Of a stretch of 30,230 nucleotides of DNA, positions 1 to 7,506 are shown in pieces. The stretch is from an uncultured Bacteroidota bacterium (GTDB lineage Bacteria > Bacteroidota > Bacteroidia > NS11-12g > UBA955). The stretch spans positions 1-30,230 of the forward strand of contig CAJBKH010000126.1 of the NCBI GenBank assembly GCA_903953615.1. The letters run 5' to 3'. Position numbers and translations under genes: made by a program. The notes below the pieces were generated by a model. The model searched no databases and had not been told where the DNA came from. It saw only the letters and a program-made list of their open reading frames with translations. Position 1 is the stretch's first letter, and every line of letters begins with the position of its first letter.

Positions 1-474
1 ATCAATTTGGTCGGCATGGTGGTTGTATAAAGTAAATTTACTTTGTTTTAAATTCAAGTCACCTAGTTGATAGCGCAGCACATTGCCGACAATACCTTTG
101 ATCCATAATTGTCGCACATCAAATGAAACGCCCGAGCCCCAGAAACCACCGAAATTATTTTTAATCCTGAACATGCCCATGATTTCTGTATTTTTATTGG
201 GCTTAATATTCACCCCTAAATCGATTAAGGCATAACCACCTTCATTGCGTTTAACTGTAGTGGTATCAGGAATGCTGTCGTTTACAATTAAGCGGCCGTT
301 GTTGAGGATAGAACGCGCACCACCTACGAAGGTGAGTTTGCGGTCCTTTTGCGCATTTAGTTGCAATGAGAAGATTAACAACAAAGTTAATCCTATACTA
401 TATTTTACTTTGACAGTAGGCATGTTTGCTTTATTTGTAATGGAATTTAAATTTTTCTTTTGTGTGTTCTTCAT
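1..474 (-). CDS. Outer-membrane barrel-like protein, C-terminus beyond window
   Basis: Reading frame of 158 codons, open through the left edge, so only the N-terminal part is visible. A signal peptide is clear: a hydrophobic stretch (about residues 26-40) ends in LNAQ, a typical Bacteroidota signal peptidase I site. The mature part alternates polar and hydrophobic residues with many Gly and aromatic residues (for example GGFWGSGVSFDVRQLW), as in beta-barrel strands. ATG at 474 lies 5 bases after the stop of the upstream barrel gene, so the two are one transcript. A second ATG at 423 would give a shorter signal peptide and is an equally possible start. A porin-like outer-membrane role is inferred. 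I recognise no family, and the missing C-terminus prevents a better call. Confidence 0.7.
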   Translation of the reverse strand, partial: MKNTQKKNLNSITNKANMPTVKVKYSIGLTLLLIFSLQLNAQKDRKLTFVGGARSILNNGRLIVNDSIPDTTTVKRNEGGYALIDLGVNIKPNKNTEIMGMFRIKNNFGGFWGSGVSFDVRQLWIKGIVGNVLRYQLGDLNLKQSKFTLYNHHADQID

Positions 475-479
475 AGCTT

Positions 480-2354
480 TTAAAAGAATATTTTGACTTC
501 AACGGTGGTTTCAAAACCCCTGTAACGATCGAGTGAAAAACTCTTGTCTTTGTAATTCATCCAACGTTGGCGAATGTAAAGACCAGCGCCTTTGCTTAAC
601 TGAATATCGGCACCAGTTGCAAAAGAGAAACCCTGTTGGTTTTTTGGACGTTTTGAAATGACATCCACTTGGGTGTTGTAATTGGCGATAATACGCTCGA
701 AGCTAAGGTAGTTGGTCCATACCAGTTTGGGCGCCAATTTTACATACCCTTCGAACTGATGGTAGTATGCGCGTAACAAGGCCTTCTCTGAAAATACAGT
801 GAATGGTGCTGCAAAATTTTGAATAGAATTGACAGAACCTAAATAAAAGAAGTAGGCATCTTTGCGTAAAATTTTGGTTTTGTATTTAGAATTTATTTCG
901 AAGGTGTTAAAGTATTTTTTGAAGAGCGGTTTACCGCTGGCAGTATTCAATTCAGTAAGGTAAACGGTTTCAAAAACAGAGCGATAAATTTTGCTAAGGT
1001 TTTTGTAAGGCCCAACATTACTAGGAAAATCCCAACGCCAAAAGCGCGAAAGCGATAAGTTGTTAAAGGCATGTGTGTAAGTAATTTTAGGCGACAAATT
1101 CTCTAATTCAACAGCATTACTATAACCAATATTATTTTTTAGTCGGCCTAAATTAATTTGCGAATTCAATTCAAAACCTTGGCGGTTGTTGGACATTTGG
1201 CCAATGGGTAACAAGGCACTTGAAACGGCTATGAGTACTGGTTGTGTCAGTGAATTGGTAGGCGTAGTTTGTTGAATCGAAGAATTGATAAAAATAGAAC
1301 TGTTGTTTAATACATTTGGACTCACACGGAACAGGTGCAATTCAGTTGGGAATTTGCGTTTAATATCGGATGAAATTTTGATTGAAATGGCTTCACCCCA
1401 TTTGCTAGTAAAGTTTGATACATAGCGACGGCCAGCTCCTATTTCGCCATAGAGATTTACCTTCTTAAAGTGGTGTTTGAATTCTGTGGTCACCATATTA
1501 AACCCTGCACGTTTGGCGCTTATAGAATCGGTGTAACTATCGTTGTTAAATGTATTGAGGGCAATAAAGTTTCTACCTTGATAAGTTTTGGTTAAGCGTC
1601 CACCAATTGAATTATTGGGAATGGCTGATAAGCCACCATCGAATTGGGTTTTACCATACATGGCGCTGAAAGAAAAATTGTGGGGCAATTGACTGCCTTC
1701 AACAATAAGACCGTGGAATGCTTGGTTACCCCAACGCAAATCTTGGTTTAAAGCACCTGCGCTATAAAAATCGATATAGCGGGAATCTACTCTTGCAGTA
1801 TTAGGATCCCACGGATTGCGTTCGAATAAACTGTAACGGTTGTTGCCTTTGCTTGCTTGAAAAGTAAAAGGAGAGAGGGCGTACCAATTGATACCGCCTG
1901 CTTTCACCATAAAACTACCGATATCTGTAGCAAAGTTGCCAGATAAGTTGACACCTAAGTTCAAGCCTTTCACATTTTCTTTTTCGCCTTCACCTGTCAT
2001 GGGGGTCCAAAGAAATAAATCGGTACCAAAAGAAGTTCTACTAGTAGCATCGCCTTTAATGTTTAACATTAATTGCGGTATTTGCGAATCATCCCCAACA
2101 AAAATATTGTTTTTGTTAGTGGCCAAATGGCTGTAGGTTTCGTAAAGTTGTCGGTAGTTGGTAATGAAACGGTAGTAACCGCTGATCTCTAAATTTTCTA
2201 GAGGACTCATTGGTTTTTGAGCCACTACTCCAGGCTTGGGAAGCATAGAAGGAGGTGCATACCGCTTGGTTGTATCTTGTGTTTTATTTTGCGCAAACAA
2301 AGATGAGCCTAAGCTGAGTGTCAATAATAAACCAATTGTAGTATTTTTATTCAT
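480..2354 (-). CDS. Large outer-membrane beta-barrel protein (porin-like), unknown substrate
   Basis: 624 residues from ATG at 2354. This start gives MNKNTT, a hydrophobic core and the cleavage motif SLFAQ, an ideal signal peptide. An in-frame TTG at 2372 would overlap the upstream gene and is less likely. After a Pro-rich linker (residues about 35-55), SGYYRFITNYRQ begins a long succession of amphipathic strands rich in Tyr, Phe, Asn and Gly. The protein ends in a strand finishing KIFF, the aromatic C-terminal residue expected of a BAM-assembled barrel. There is no TonB box, plug domain or SusC-like feature, so it is not a TonB-dependent receptor. It sits 7 bases after the glycosidase lipoprotein gene and 5 bases before a second barrel gene. 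Co-transcription suggests a role linked to glycan handling, but this is inference. Confidence 0.75.
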   Translation of the reverse strand: MNKNTTIGLLLTLSLGSSLFAQNKTQDTTKRYAPPSMLPKPGVVAQKPMSPLENLEISGYYRFITNYRQLYETYSHLATNKNNIFVGDDSQIPQLMLNIKGDATSRTSFGTDLFLWTPMTGEGEKENVKGLNLGVNLSGNFATDIGSFMVKAGGINWYALSPFTFQASKGNNRYSLFERNPWDPNTARVDSRYIDFYSAGALNQDLRWGNQAFHGLIVEGSQLPHNFSFSAMYGKTQFDGGLSAIPNNSIGGRLTKTYQGRNFIALNTFNNDSYTDSISAKRAGFNMVTTEFKHHFKKVNLYGEIGAGRRYVSNFTSKWGEAISIKISSDIKRKFPTELHLFRVSPNVLNNSSIFINSSIQQTTPTNSLTQPVLIAVSSALLPIGQMSNNRQGFELNSQINLGRLKNNIGYSNAVELENLSPKITYTHAFNNLSLSRFWRWDFPSNVGPYKNLSKIYRSVFETVYLTELNTASGKPLFKKYFNTFEINSKYKTKILRKDAYFFYLGSVNSIQNFAAPFTVFSEKALLRAYYHQFEGYVKLAPKLVWTNYLSFERIIANYNTQVDVISKRPKNQQGFSFATGADIQLSKGAGLYIRQRWMNYKDKSFSLDRYRGFETTVEVKIFF

Positions 2355-2361
2355 CAATAAA

Positions 2362-3702
2362 TTATTGTTCAAAAGCTTTCATGTCGGTGGTTTTAAATTT
2401 AATAAAGCGTGCTTGTTTATCGCCTTCGGTGCGCGGTAACACAAGAAATGGGATGTTGGCATAGGCTAATTTTCCATTGCACAATACAGCTACAAATAAG
2501 CGGTATTGACCTGGTACTGCCGGGGTATGAAAGCGAATTTTATTTTTTGATTTGCCGCCAAAAATAAGACCAGTAATTTCTTCGGCTTCATTCTCAACAT
2601 CGCCACCCGATTTTTTATCGGTGCTTTCGGCCATGATGCGCCATGTGTATTGTACTGCAGGATTTGATAAGGAGTCCTTGATAAGAATTTCGACCGTAGC
2701 AGCATGATCACTTTCAGCTTTCAGTTCAACATTTTCGGTGGCTATTAAGCCATTAATACTTAATTTTAATATAGAAGGTGCAGGCTTAGTAATTGGTTTA
2801 TTGGTGAACACCATCTCGAGTGCATCGATGGGTTCAGTTGGAATATTGTCTTTTGAAAAAAGGCCATACCATGTTTCGGTATACTCTTGTTTAGCGCCCC
2901 ATAAAAAAGCATAGGAGCCCAAGCAGCGGCTGCTGTATGGCGCAATGAATTGGGTGTAGCGCGTATAATAAGATTTGGTTTTTTCTGTGCTGCTTTGTTC
3001 AAGTGAAACTCTCCATTTGGTTTGTGGAGATTCCCAGTGACCATTGGGCCCCCATTCGGTAATCATGAAAGGGCCTTTCCAGCCATAATCATATATTTTT
3101 TTAGGTACGTTGGGAATATCGCCATAGGTATTTACACAGTATACATCAATATCGGGGCAGCGTGCCATAATGTGTTTTACTTCGAGTGAATCGAGGCCAG
3201 CGGTAACGGTAGAGGTAGGGTGATTGGGATCTGTTTGGTGAATGTATTTGGCTATATCTTGAACTGCATTCCAACAATTTGGATTGGTATAATCGAGGTC
3301 TAGCTCGTTGCCTATTCCCCACATAAGTAGGGCAGGGTGATTTTTAAATTGATTGATAACGGTTTTGAAATACTCGAGTTGACTTTTTACTTTTTCAGCA
3401 TTGTCATAATCGAATCCGTGGCGTTCGTGCTGAAGCCATAGGCCTAGCATAACGGTTAAGCCTTTTGATTGGGCTTCGTCTAAAAGTTTTTGCGCATTGT
3501 CGACACCCCAAGTTCTGAAGGAGTTGGCGCCAATGGCGATCATTTTATCGAAATTCACTTCTCCACCCACGCCTTTAACGTAGTAAGGTGCACCATTTCT
3601 CATAAAGGTATAACCTGTATCGGTTTTTAGTATGGTAGTTTGCGAACAAGCCAATAAACCATTGAATAGGCAGGCTAATAAAAGGAATTGTCTAATGTTC
3701 AT
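2362..3702 (-). CDS. Secreted lipoprotein glycoside hydrolase, (beta/alpha)8 clan GH-A type
   Basis: 446 residues from ATG at 3702. The signal peptide ends in the lipobox LLAC, so Cys19 is the predicted lipidation site and the enzyme is probably membrane-anchored. The catalytic domain carries clan GH-A hallmarks: NSFRTWG (beta strand near residue 64), WGIGNEL with acid/base Glu133, and MITEWGPNG with nucleophile Glu216. A C-terminal beta-sandwich region (about residues 310-430) follows. It resembles GH2/GH5-type TIM barrels, but the substrate cannot be read from sequence. The longer frame starting with TTG at 3750 is rejected because that TTG forms part of a CACTTTTG promoter-like box. First gene of an operon with two outer-membrane barrel genes. 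No SusC/SusD pair is visible, unlike a classical polysaccharide utilization locus. Confidence 0.8.
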   Translation of the reverse strand: MNIRQFLLLACLFNGLLACSQTTILKTDTGYTFMRNGAPYYVKGVGGEVNFDKMIAIGANSFRTWGVDNAQKLLDEAQSKGLTVMLGLWLQHERHGFDYDNAEKVKSQLEYFKTVINQFKNHPALLMWGIGNELDLDYTNPNCWNAVQDIAKYIHQTDPNHPTSTVTAGLDSLEVKHIMARCPDIDVYCVNTYGDIPNVPKKIYDYGWKGPFMITEWGPNGHWESPQTKWRVSLEQSSTEKTKSYYTRYTQFIAPYSSRCLGSYAFLWGAKQEYTETWYGLFSKDNIPTEPIDALEMVFTNKPITKPAPSILKLSINGLIATENVELKAESDHAATVEILIKDSLSNPAVQYTWRIMAESTDKKSGGDVENEAEEITGLIFGGKSKNKIRFHTPAVPGQYRLFVAVLCNGKLAYANIPFLVLPRTEGDKQARFIKFKTTDMKAFEQ

Positions 3703-3747
3703 GGTGATTGATTGTTGGCTTTTGTGGCTTATTTGTATGTTAGAAGA

Positions 3748-3755
3748 CAAAAGTG
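3748..3755 (-). promoter_or_regulatory. Probable -7 box of the glycosidase/barrel operon
   Basis: On the minus strand this reads CACTTTTG, 7 of 8 matches to TAnnTTTG. It lies about 45 bases upstream of the ATG at 3702. I found no convincing -33 TTG at 19 bases. Confidence 0.35.
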
Positions 3756-3822
3756 ATTAATTCGGTCGTTTGTTAAAAAAAAGGGAAAGTTAGGGAATAA
3801 ATGAGGAAGAAAAGTAGGGACA

Positions 3823-3856
3823 AAAAAAATGTTGGGCTAACAGATGGTAGCCCAAC
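3823..3856 (-). terminator. Rho-independent terminator of the T9SS protein gene
   Basis: Nine-base perfect stem GTTGGGCTA/TAGCCCAAC with an 8-base loop (arms 3831-3839 and 3848-3856), followed on the minus strand by ATTTTTTTTG. It lies 18 bases after the stop at 3875 and separates that gene from the glycosidase operon. Confidence 0.85.
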
Positions 3857-3874
3857 ATTTTAAATTTTATTAGA

Positions 3875-5230
3875 TTAGTTAATTACAATTTTAGAAACAG
3901 AAACAACACCATTCACAGTTGTTTTAACTGTATAAATGCCGCTGTTTAAGTTAGCAATATTGATAACAGTATTGTTAGCATTTGGAGCAACTGTTACAAC
4001 TTCTTGACCGATGCTGTTTGTGATGCTAACGGTTTGGATAGCATTGTCAGCAGTGATGTTTAAGTTGTTATTAGCTGGGTTAGGATAAACAGAAATGTTT
4101 GTGTTTGTAATAGCAGCAACATTTGAAGATGGCGCTATTTTGCTGAACATAACGTTATCAATGTATACAACTGAAGTACCAGTTGGTACACCTACAAAAA
4201 TGATTTGTGCAATATGACCTCTAGTTGTTAAGCCAGTGAATGCTGACATTGGAACAGAAATATGGTTCCAAGCTTTAGCTGTTGGCGTGAAGCTTAATTG
4301 ATGTTCAACATCATCACCACCACCAAATGCACCGTTAGCACCAAAGTCAACCAATTTCACTTTGAAATCAGTAGCGTTTGGCGTCCACATATCTAAATGG
4401 AAAGAATCCATAGTTGTTGCATTAATTTGGCTAGCAACGGTTTCAACACCTACGAAATCTAAAGCAGTATATTTTTTGGTATCGTTACCAGCAATTTGCA
4501 TATCTGTTAAAGTAGCTGCTGACCAGCTAGTTCTCCAAGTATCAACTGTAACGTTGGTGTATGCATTGCTAAACAATGAAATTACATTCGCAGCTAATTT
4601 AGTTGGCGTTGGAGCAGCAGCAGTAGGCTCAGCTAAAGTTACACCATTCGAGAATGTAACGTTATCGAAGTAACATACATTATCGGTAGTTCTTCCTGGG
4701 TTTAATTTAAAATCAAGAAAGAAAACGATTTGATCGATATCAGTAGAAACGCCAGATCCAATTCTTGAAGAAAAATCGAAAGTTAATTCTTCCCACTCAT
4801 TGGTTTTGGTGTTGGCAACCTTAAGTTCGCCATCAGAACCGCCTGAAGCAGTGGCAAATTTGATACCTACATCGCTGATTACAGATTTGTAAACCATGAT
4901 TTTAACGATAGCATTGGCAGCAGATAAGGTGAATTTACCGATATCAGCACCGTGTTTGCTCTCGAAACCAGCCCATGGTTGGCCAGCAACTAGGCAAGTA
5001 AATTTACCAACTTTAGCAGAGGTGTTTTTACCTGTAGCGCTAGGGTTGTTAACGATTTCTAATGGTGCATTTGCAACGTTTTCAAAAGATGACCATGTCC
5101 ATGAAGCACCTTGTCCGCCTGTTTCAAAGTCGATAGGCGCATTTTGTGAAAATAATGAAGTGGCTAATGTTAAACTAACAGCCAAAGCAAAATTTTTCAC
5201 TAAAATTGAATTAGTAAATATTTTTTTCAT
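3875..5230 (-). CDS. T9SS-exported protein with two carbohydrate-binding-like beta-sandwich domains
   Basis: 451 residues from ATG at 5230 (MKKIFTNSIL). A Sec signal peptide ends near TSLFSQ. Domain 1 (about residues 31-195) begins PIDFETGG and ends CYFDNVTFSNG. Domain 2 (about 215-370) contains DTWRTSWS and AGNDTKKY and ends VVYIDNVMF. The paired YFDN/YIDN ends are typical of jelly-roll carbohydrate-binding modules seen alone or beside GH16 enzymes in Bacteroidota. The last 75 residues (ISVYPNPANNNLNI to SKIVIN) are a type A Por secretion-system sorting domain, so the protein is exported by T9SS and probably attached to the surface. No catalytic domain is present. An ATG at 5281 in the same frame lies upstream of the predicted promoter and is rejected. 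Monocistronic, with its own terminator. Confidence 0.85.
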   Translation of the reverse strand: MKKIFTNSILVKNFALAVSLTLATSLFSQNAPIDFETGGQGASWTWSSFENVANAPLEIVNNPSATGKNTSAKVGKFTCLVAGQPWAGFESKHGADIGKFTLSAANAIVKIMVYKSVISDVGIKFATASGGSDGELKVANTKTNEWEELTFDFSSRIGSGVSTDIDQIVFFLDFKLNPGRTTDNVCYFDNVTFSNGVTLAEPTAAAPTPTKLAANVISLFSNAYTNVTVDTWRTSWSAATLTDMQIAGNDTKKYTALDFVGVETVASQINATTMDSFHLDMWTPNATDFKVKLVDFGANGAFGGGDDVEHQLSFTPTAKAWNHISVPMSAFTGLTTRGHIAQIIFVGVPTGTSVVYIDNVMFSKIAPSSNVAAITNTNISVYPNPANNNLNITADNAIQTVSITNSIGQEVVTVAPNANNTVINIANLNSGIYTVKTTVNGVVSVSKIVIN

Positions 5231-5266
5231 TTTGTTATTTGTATAAGCTGCAACTTTACACCATAT

Positions 5267-5295
5267 CAAAGGAATTTTCAACTTAAATTTATCAA
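5267..5295 (-). promoter_or_regulatory. Predicted promoter of the T9SS protein gene
   Basis: The minus strand reads TTG (5293-5295), 18 bases, then TTCCTTTG (5267-5274), a 7 of 8 match to the Bacteroidota -7 consensus. It sits about 36 bases before the ATG at 5230 and excludes the upstream ATG at 5281. Confidence 0.45.
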
Positions 5296-5496
5296 GAATT
5301 TGGTAACCTCAGATAGTGAGCTGTTTAAGTTTTCTTCATCAAGGGGCAATATTGGGTTAATATAGCCTACTTTTCTATACAGTGAGATTTGGAGCTGTGT
5401 TTAGTTTAACATCGCACTAAAAATTCAAACAATGAATTACATTATTTGAATAAACTGACTTTTAGGTTAAAAAAAACAATAATTTTTTAACAAGAC

Positions 5497-5526
5497 AAAA
5501 AAAAATCCCGATCACTCGGGATTTTT
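5497..5526 (-). terminator. Rho-independent terminator of rpmE2
   Basis: Eleven-base stem AAAAATCCCGA/TCGGGATTTTT with a 4-base loop (arms 5501-5511 and 5516-5526) and a run of nine T on the minus strand. It begins 20 bases after the rpmE2 stop. Confidence 0.9.
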
Positions 5527-5546
5527 GAATATCAATATCGATTCGA

Positions 5547-5810
5547 TTAGAAATTGCTTTCTTTTCTTGAATCGTAACGTTTTCTGAATTTTTCAACTCT
5601 ACCTGCAGTATCTACCAATGTTTGTTTACCGGTAAAGAAAGGGTGACTTTTATCTGAAATCTCCAATTTGTATAGTGGGTATTCATTGCCATCTTCCCAT
5701 TTAGCGGTTTCTTTGGTTTCAACACAGCTACGGGTTAAAAAAGAGTATTCGCTTGTTAAATCTTTGAATATAACGAAACGGTAACTGCTTGGATGTATGC
5801 CTTCTTTCAT
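5547..5810 (-). CDS. rpmE2: 50S ribosomal protein L31 type B
   Basis: 87 residues, the usual length for type B L31. The start MKEGIHPSSYR and the block SHPFFTGKQTLVDTAGRVEKFRKRY are diagnostic of the family. It is the zinc-independent form: there is one Cys (residue 29) and no CxxC pair, unlike type A L31. In organisms with both forms, the type B paralog is usually made under zinc limitation. In many Bacteroidota it is the only L31, so its presence here need not mean zinc regulation. It is transcribed alone from a strong consensus promoter and ends at a strong terminator. No Zur-like palindrome was noticed beside the promoter. Confidence 0.97.
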   Translation of the reverse strand: MKEGIHPSSYRFVIFKDLTSEYSFLTRSCVETKETAKWEDGNEYPLYKLEISDKSHPFFTGKQTLVDTAGRVEKFRKRYDSRKESNF

Positions 5811-5832
5811 GACTTTTTTCTTTTTGGGACTG

Positions 5833-5862
5833 CAAAAGTAGACAAATTCTGATTATAAACAA
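5833..5862 (-). promoter_or_regulatory. Consensus promoter of rpmE2
   Basis: On the minus strand TTG (5860-5862) is followed by exactly 19 bases and then TACTTTTG (5833-5840), a full match to TAnnTTTG. The distance to the ATG is about 22 bases. This is one of the best promoters in the window. Confidence 0.75.
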
Positions 5863-6024
5863 ATAAATTTGGGATAAAATAGAGTGAAACATGAAAAAAA
5901 TGAGAATAATTGGGGGAGGGGCTTACGAAAACACGGGGAGAAATGGACAAGCTTAGGGTATTTTAACACAAAAGGAGCAAAAGAAGAAGGTTGAATTTTG
6001 GGCTAGCGATATAATTTAAGGAGG

Positions 6025-6069
6025 ATTAAGCTTAAGCTTAATTTGCATACGACTGGCGTCCTTAAGGAC
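6025..6069. repeat. Two adjacent perfect palindromes downstream of the GxxExxY gene
   Basis: ATTAAGCTTAAGCTTAAT (6025-6042) equals its own reverse complement over 18 bases, and GTCCTTAAGGAC (6058-6069) over 12 bases. Both lie inside the inverted-repeat unit, 80-125 bases after the GxxExxY stop. Neither is followed by a T-run, so they are not clear intrinsic terminators. Confidence 0.7.
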
Positions 6070-6148
6070 ACAAAAGTGGAAGGGTCGACCTTGGAAGGCT
6101 GGCGAATGTATTTGTAATTTTATTAAGAAAGAATTATACTTTCTACTT

Positions 6149-6565
6149 TTAGATTTCTTTAAGTTTCGCGAAATATTCATTAACAAAAGTTCTTTGGCCA
6201 TCATTGTAAAGATTGGCAACATTAAAGTTGAATAGAATGCCTTTTGGGCACCTCGCAAGTTTCATGTAAGTGAGAATCTGTGCTTCGTGCACTGGCATTA
6301 TTGCTTCAGTAGATTTTATCTCAACCACCATGCATGACTCTATCAATAGGTCACATCTTAAGTTAACGCCAAATTCAATTTGCTTGTATTGAATGGGTAC
6401 TTGAACTTCTGAAACAAATTTTATGTTTCTTAAACTCAATTCATGCATTAAACAGCGGTGGTAAATACTTTCAAGCAGGCCTGGTCCAATGGTTTTGTGT
6501 ACTTCAATCGCCGCGCCATTCACTTGGTAGGTAAGGTCTTTAATAAATGACTTTGTAATACTCAT
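6149..6565 (-). CDS. GxxExxY family protein (PD-(D/E)XK nuclease-like fold)
   Basis: 138 residues, normal length for the family. The name-giving motif is GLLESIY (residues 29-35), preceded by AAIEVHKTIGPG. The nuclease-like core follows: Asp72 in RCDLLIE, Glu82 and Lys84 in VVEIKS, and Gln96 in EAQILTYMKL, matching the D...ExK...Q layout of PD-(D/E)XK proteins. The biochemical function of the family is not established, although the catalytic residues look intact. ATG at 6565 is clear, and a TACTTTTTG stretch about 60 bases upstream may be its promoter. The gene sits alone inside a 21-bp inverted-repeat unit between housekeeping genes, the kind of placement expected for a sporadic, possibly mobile gene. 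Confidence 0.88.
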   Translation of the reverse strand: MSITKSFIKDLTYQVNGAAIEVHKTIGPGLLESIYHRCLMHELSLRNIKFVSEVQVPIQYKQIEFGVNLRCDLLIESCMVVEIKSTEAIMPVHEAQILTYMKLARCPKGILFNFNVANLYNDGQRTFVNEYFAKLKEI

Positions 6566-6671
6566 TTGTTTTTCGTTTTAATTCAAATTTGAAAAATTAA
6601 CGCTAAACCAAAAAGTAAATTTATTAATGAAACAAACATCAATCTATAATACTCCTGAATTTTAATCATTT

Positions 6672-6788
6672 CTAAATCAAAAAAAATAAAAAAATTGCCG
6701 ACAACCCTAAAATGTTAGCCAAAAATCTTTTGTATTTAAATTCTCTTTTTGCATATTTGTTACACCAATCCGTGTTGTCGACAGCCAT
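6672..6788 (-). CDS. Possible 38-residue single-pass membrane peptide
   Basis: A short frame from ATG at 6788 to TAG at 6672. The N-terminal half is charged (MAVDNTDWCNKYAKREFKYK). The C-terminal half is a continuous hydrophobic segment ending in LFFLI, long enough for one membrane pass. It lies on the same strand as the GxxExxY gene, 106 bases upstream of it, and inside the same inverted-repeat unit. No family is recognised. A short ORF in AT-rich DNA easily arises by chance, and I see no strong ribosome-binding site. A toxin-like or accessory role is speculation. Confidence 0.25.
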   Translation of the reverse strand: MAVDNTDWCNKYAKREFKYKRFLANILGLSAIFLFFLI

Positions 6789-6958
6789 AAATGATTGACC
6801 CAACAACCTTTTGTGTACTTGAGGACTTCGGCAGAAACCACATTACGCTTTAGCTTAATTAACCCCAATCAAATTCGAAGAATCTAATCTTACCTATTTC
6901 TTTTGCTCCTTTTGTGTTTTTATTTAGGCTCAGTGGTTAAAAAGTATTTGGGATAATG

Positions 6959-6990
6959 TTTGTATTATTAACTGCGTGGTAATATTTTCG
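6959..6990 (+). promoter_or_regulatory. Predicted promoter of the phosphoribosyltransferase gene
   Basis: TTTG (6959-6962), 20 bases, then TATTTTCG (6983-6990), a 7 of 8 match to the -7 consensus. The ATG at 6999 begins only 8 bases after the box, so the mRNA leader would be a few bases or none. Confidence 0.5.
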
Positions 6991-6998
6991 TACAATAA

Positions 6999-7502
6999 AT
7001 GAATCCTTCTAATACCATTCTTACGCATACTCAAATTAGCAATAAATTAAAACGCATTGCTTGGCAAATATTTGAAAACAATATGGACGAGCAGAAGATA
7101 TGGATTGCAGGCATTGATGCCAGGGGTCAATTCATCGCACAGCATCTGGTGTCTGAGTTGCAAAAAATTAGTAGTTTATCGGTTCACCAGTTGGCCATTC
7201 AATTAGATCGAAACACCTTCGTGCCTAAGTTTATTAGCGATACGGATTTTGATGAATTAGGCAATTCAACGGTCGTAATTGTTGATGATGTCATGAACAG
7301 CGGCAAAACAATTGTCAGTAGTTTTATGCCGTTATTAAACAGGGGTGTAAGAAAAATAGAGTTAGCAGTATTGGCTTCACGAAGTCACAGATTGTATCCT
7401 ATTAAGGCCGATTACGTAGGGATTAGTATGGCTACTACATTACAGGAGCATTTATTGTTCGATAATTCAAATCCCGATGATTTGAAATTAATTCTTGAAT
7501 AA
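6999..7502 (+). CDS. PyrR-like phosphoribosyltransferase
   Basis: 167 residues, type I phosphoribosyltransferase fold. The PRPP-binding loop is VVIVDDVMNSGKT (residues 92-104). The N-terminus ILTHTQISNKLKRIAWQI and the C-terminal SHRLYPIKADYVGISMATT resemble PyrR (bifunctional pyr-operon attenuator / uracil phosphoribosyltransferase), whose family motif is close to R.LPI.ADYVG. The enzyme would transfer phosphoribose from PRPP to a base, probably uracil, in the cytoplasm. No pyrimidine genes or pyr attenuator are near, so a regulatory role is not supported here. The gene is convergent with glyQS, with only 4 bases between the two stops and no terminator hairpin visible between them. A generic phosphoribosyltransferase remains possible. 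Confidence 0.85.
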   Translation: MNPSNTILTHTQISNKLKRIAWQIFENNMDEQKIWIAGIDARGQFIAQHLVSELQKISSLSVHQLAIQLDRNTFVPKFISDTDFDELGNSTVVIVDDVMNSGKTIVSSFMPLLNRGVRKIELAVLASRSHRLYPIKADYVGISMATTLQEHLLFDNSNPDDLKLILE

Positions 7503-7506
7503 AAAA

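Larger units (their letters stand above)
5231..5546. other. Intergenic region between rpmE2 and the T9SS gene
   Basis: This 316-base stretch holds the T9SS gene promoter at one end and the rpmE2 terminator at the other. The middle (about 5296-5496) is AT-rich, with no ORF, repeat or hairpin that I can support. Confidence 0.6.
5811..6148. other. Intergenic region between rpmE2 and the GxxExxY gene
   Basis: Contains the rpmE2 promoter (5833-5862), the left arm of the 21-bp inverted repeat (5965-5985) and two perfect palindromes at 6025-6042 and 6058-6069. No credible gene: the frame at 6016-6258 on the minus strand is a shadow overlapping the GxxExxY gene. Confidence 0.6.
5965..6918. repeat. 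Unit bounded by a 21-bp perfect inverted repeat enclosing the GxxExxY gene
   Basis: The arm at 5965-5985 (core ACACAAAAGGAGCAAAAG) recurs as its exact reverse complement at 6898-6918. The arms face each other across 912 bases holding the GxxExxY gene and a 38-codon ORF. The bases just outside are AT-rich and give no unambiguous target-site duplication. It could be the terminal repeat of a small non-autonomous mobile unit, or two copies of a low-complexity motif that happens to flank the gene. No transposase is present. Confidence 0.65.
6566..6998. other. Intergenic region upstream of the GxxExxY gene
   Basis: 433 bases without an established gene. It contains the low-confidence 38-codon ORF (6672-6788), the right arm of the inverted repeat (6898-6918) and the promoter of the phosphoribosyltransferase gene (6959-6990). 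The rest is AT-rich and shows nothing I can name. Confidence 0.55.

Noticed and set aside
245..496. 83-codon plus-strand frame
   Set aside because: Antisense to the barrel-protein gene that has a signal peptide and operon spacing.
6694..6785. CCGACAAC / GTTGTCGACA complementary segments
   Set aside because: Only 7-8 bases pair across about 80 bases, within expectation for chance.
5955..6930. Target-site duplication flanking the inverted-repeat unit
   Set aside because: TATTT-like sequence occurs on both sides but is low complexity and at different offsets, so it is not usable evidence for transposition.
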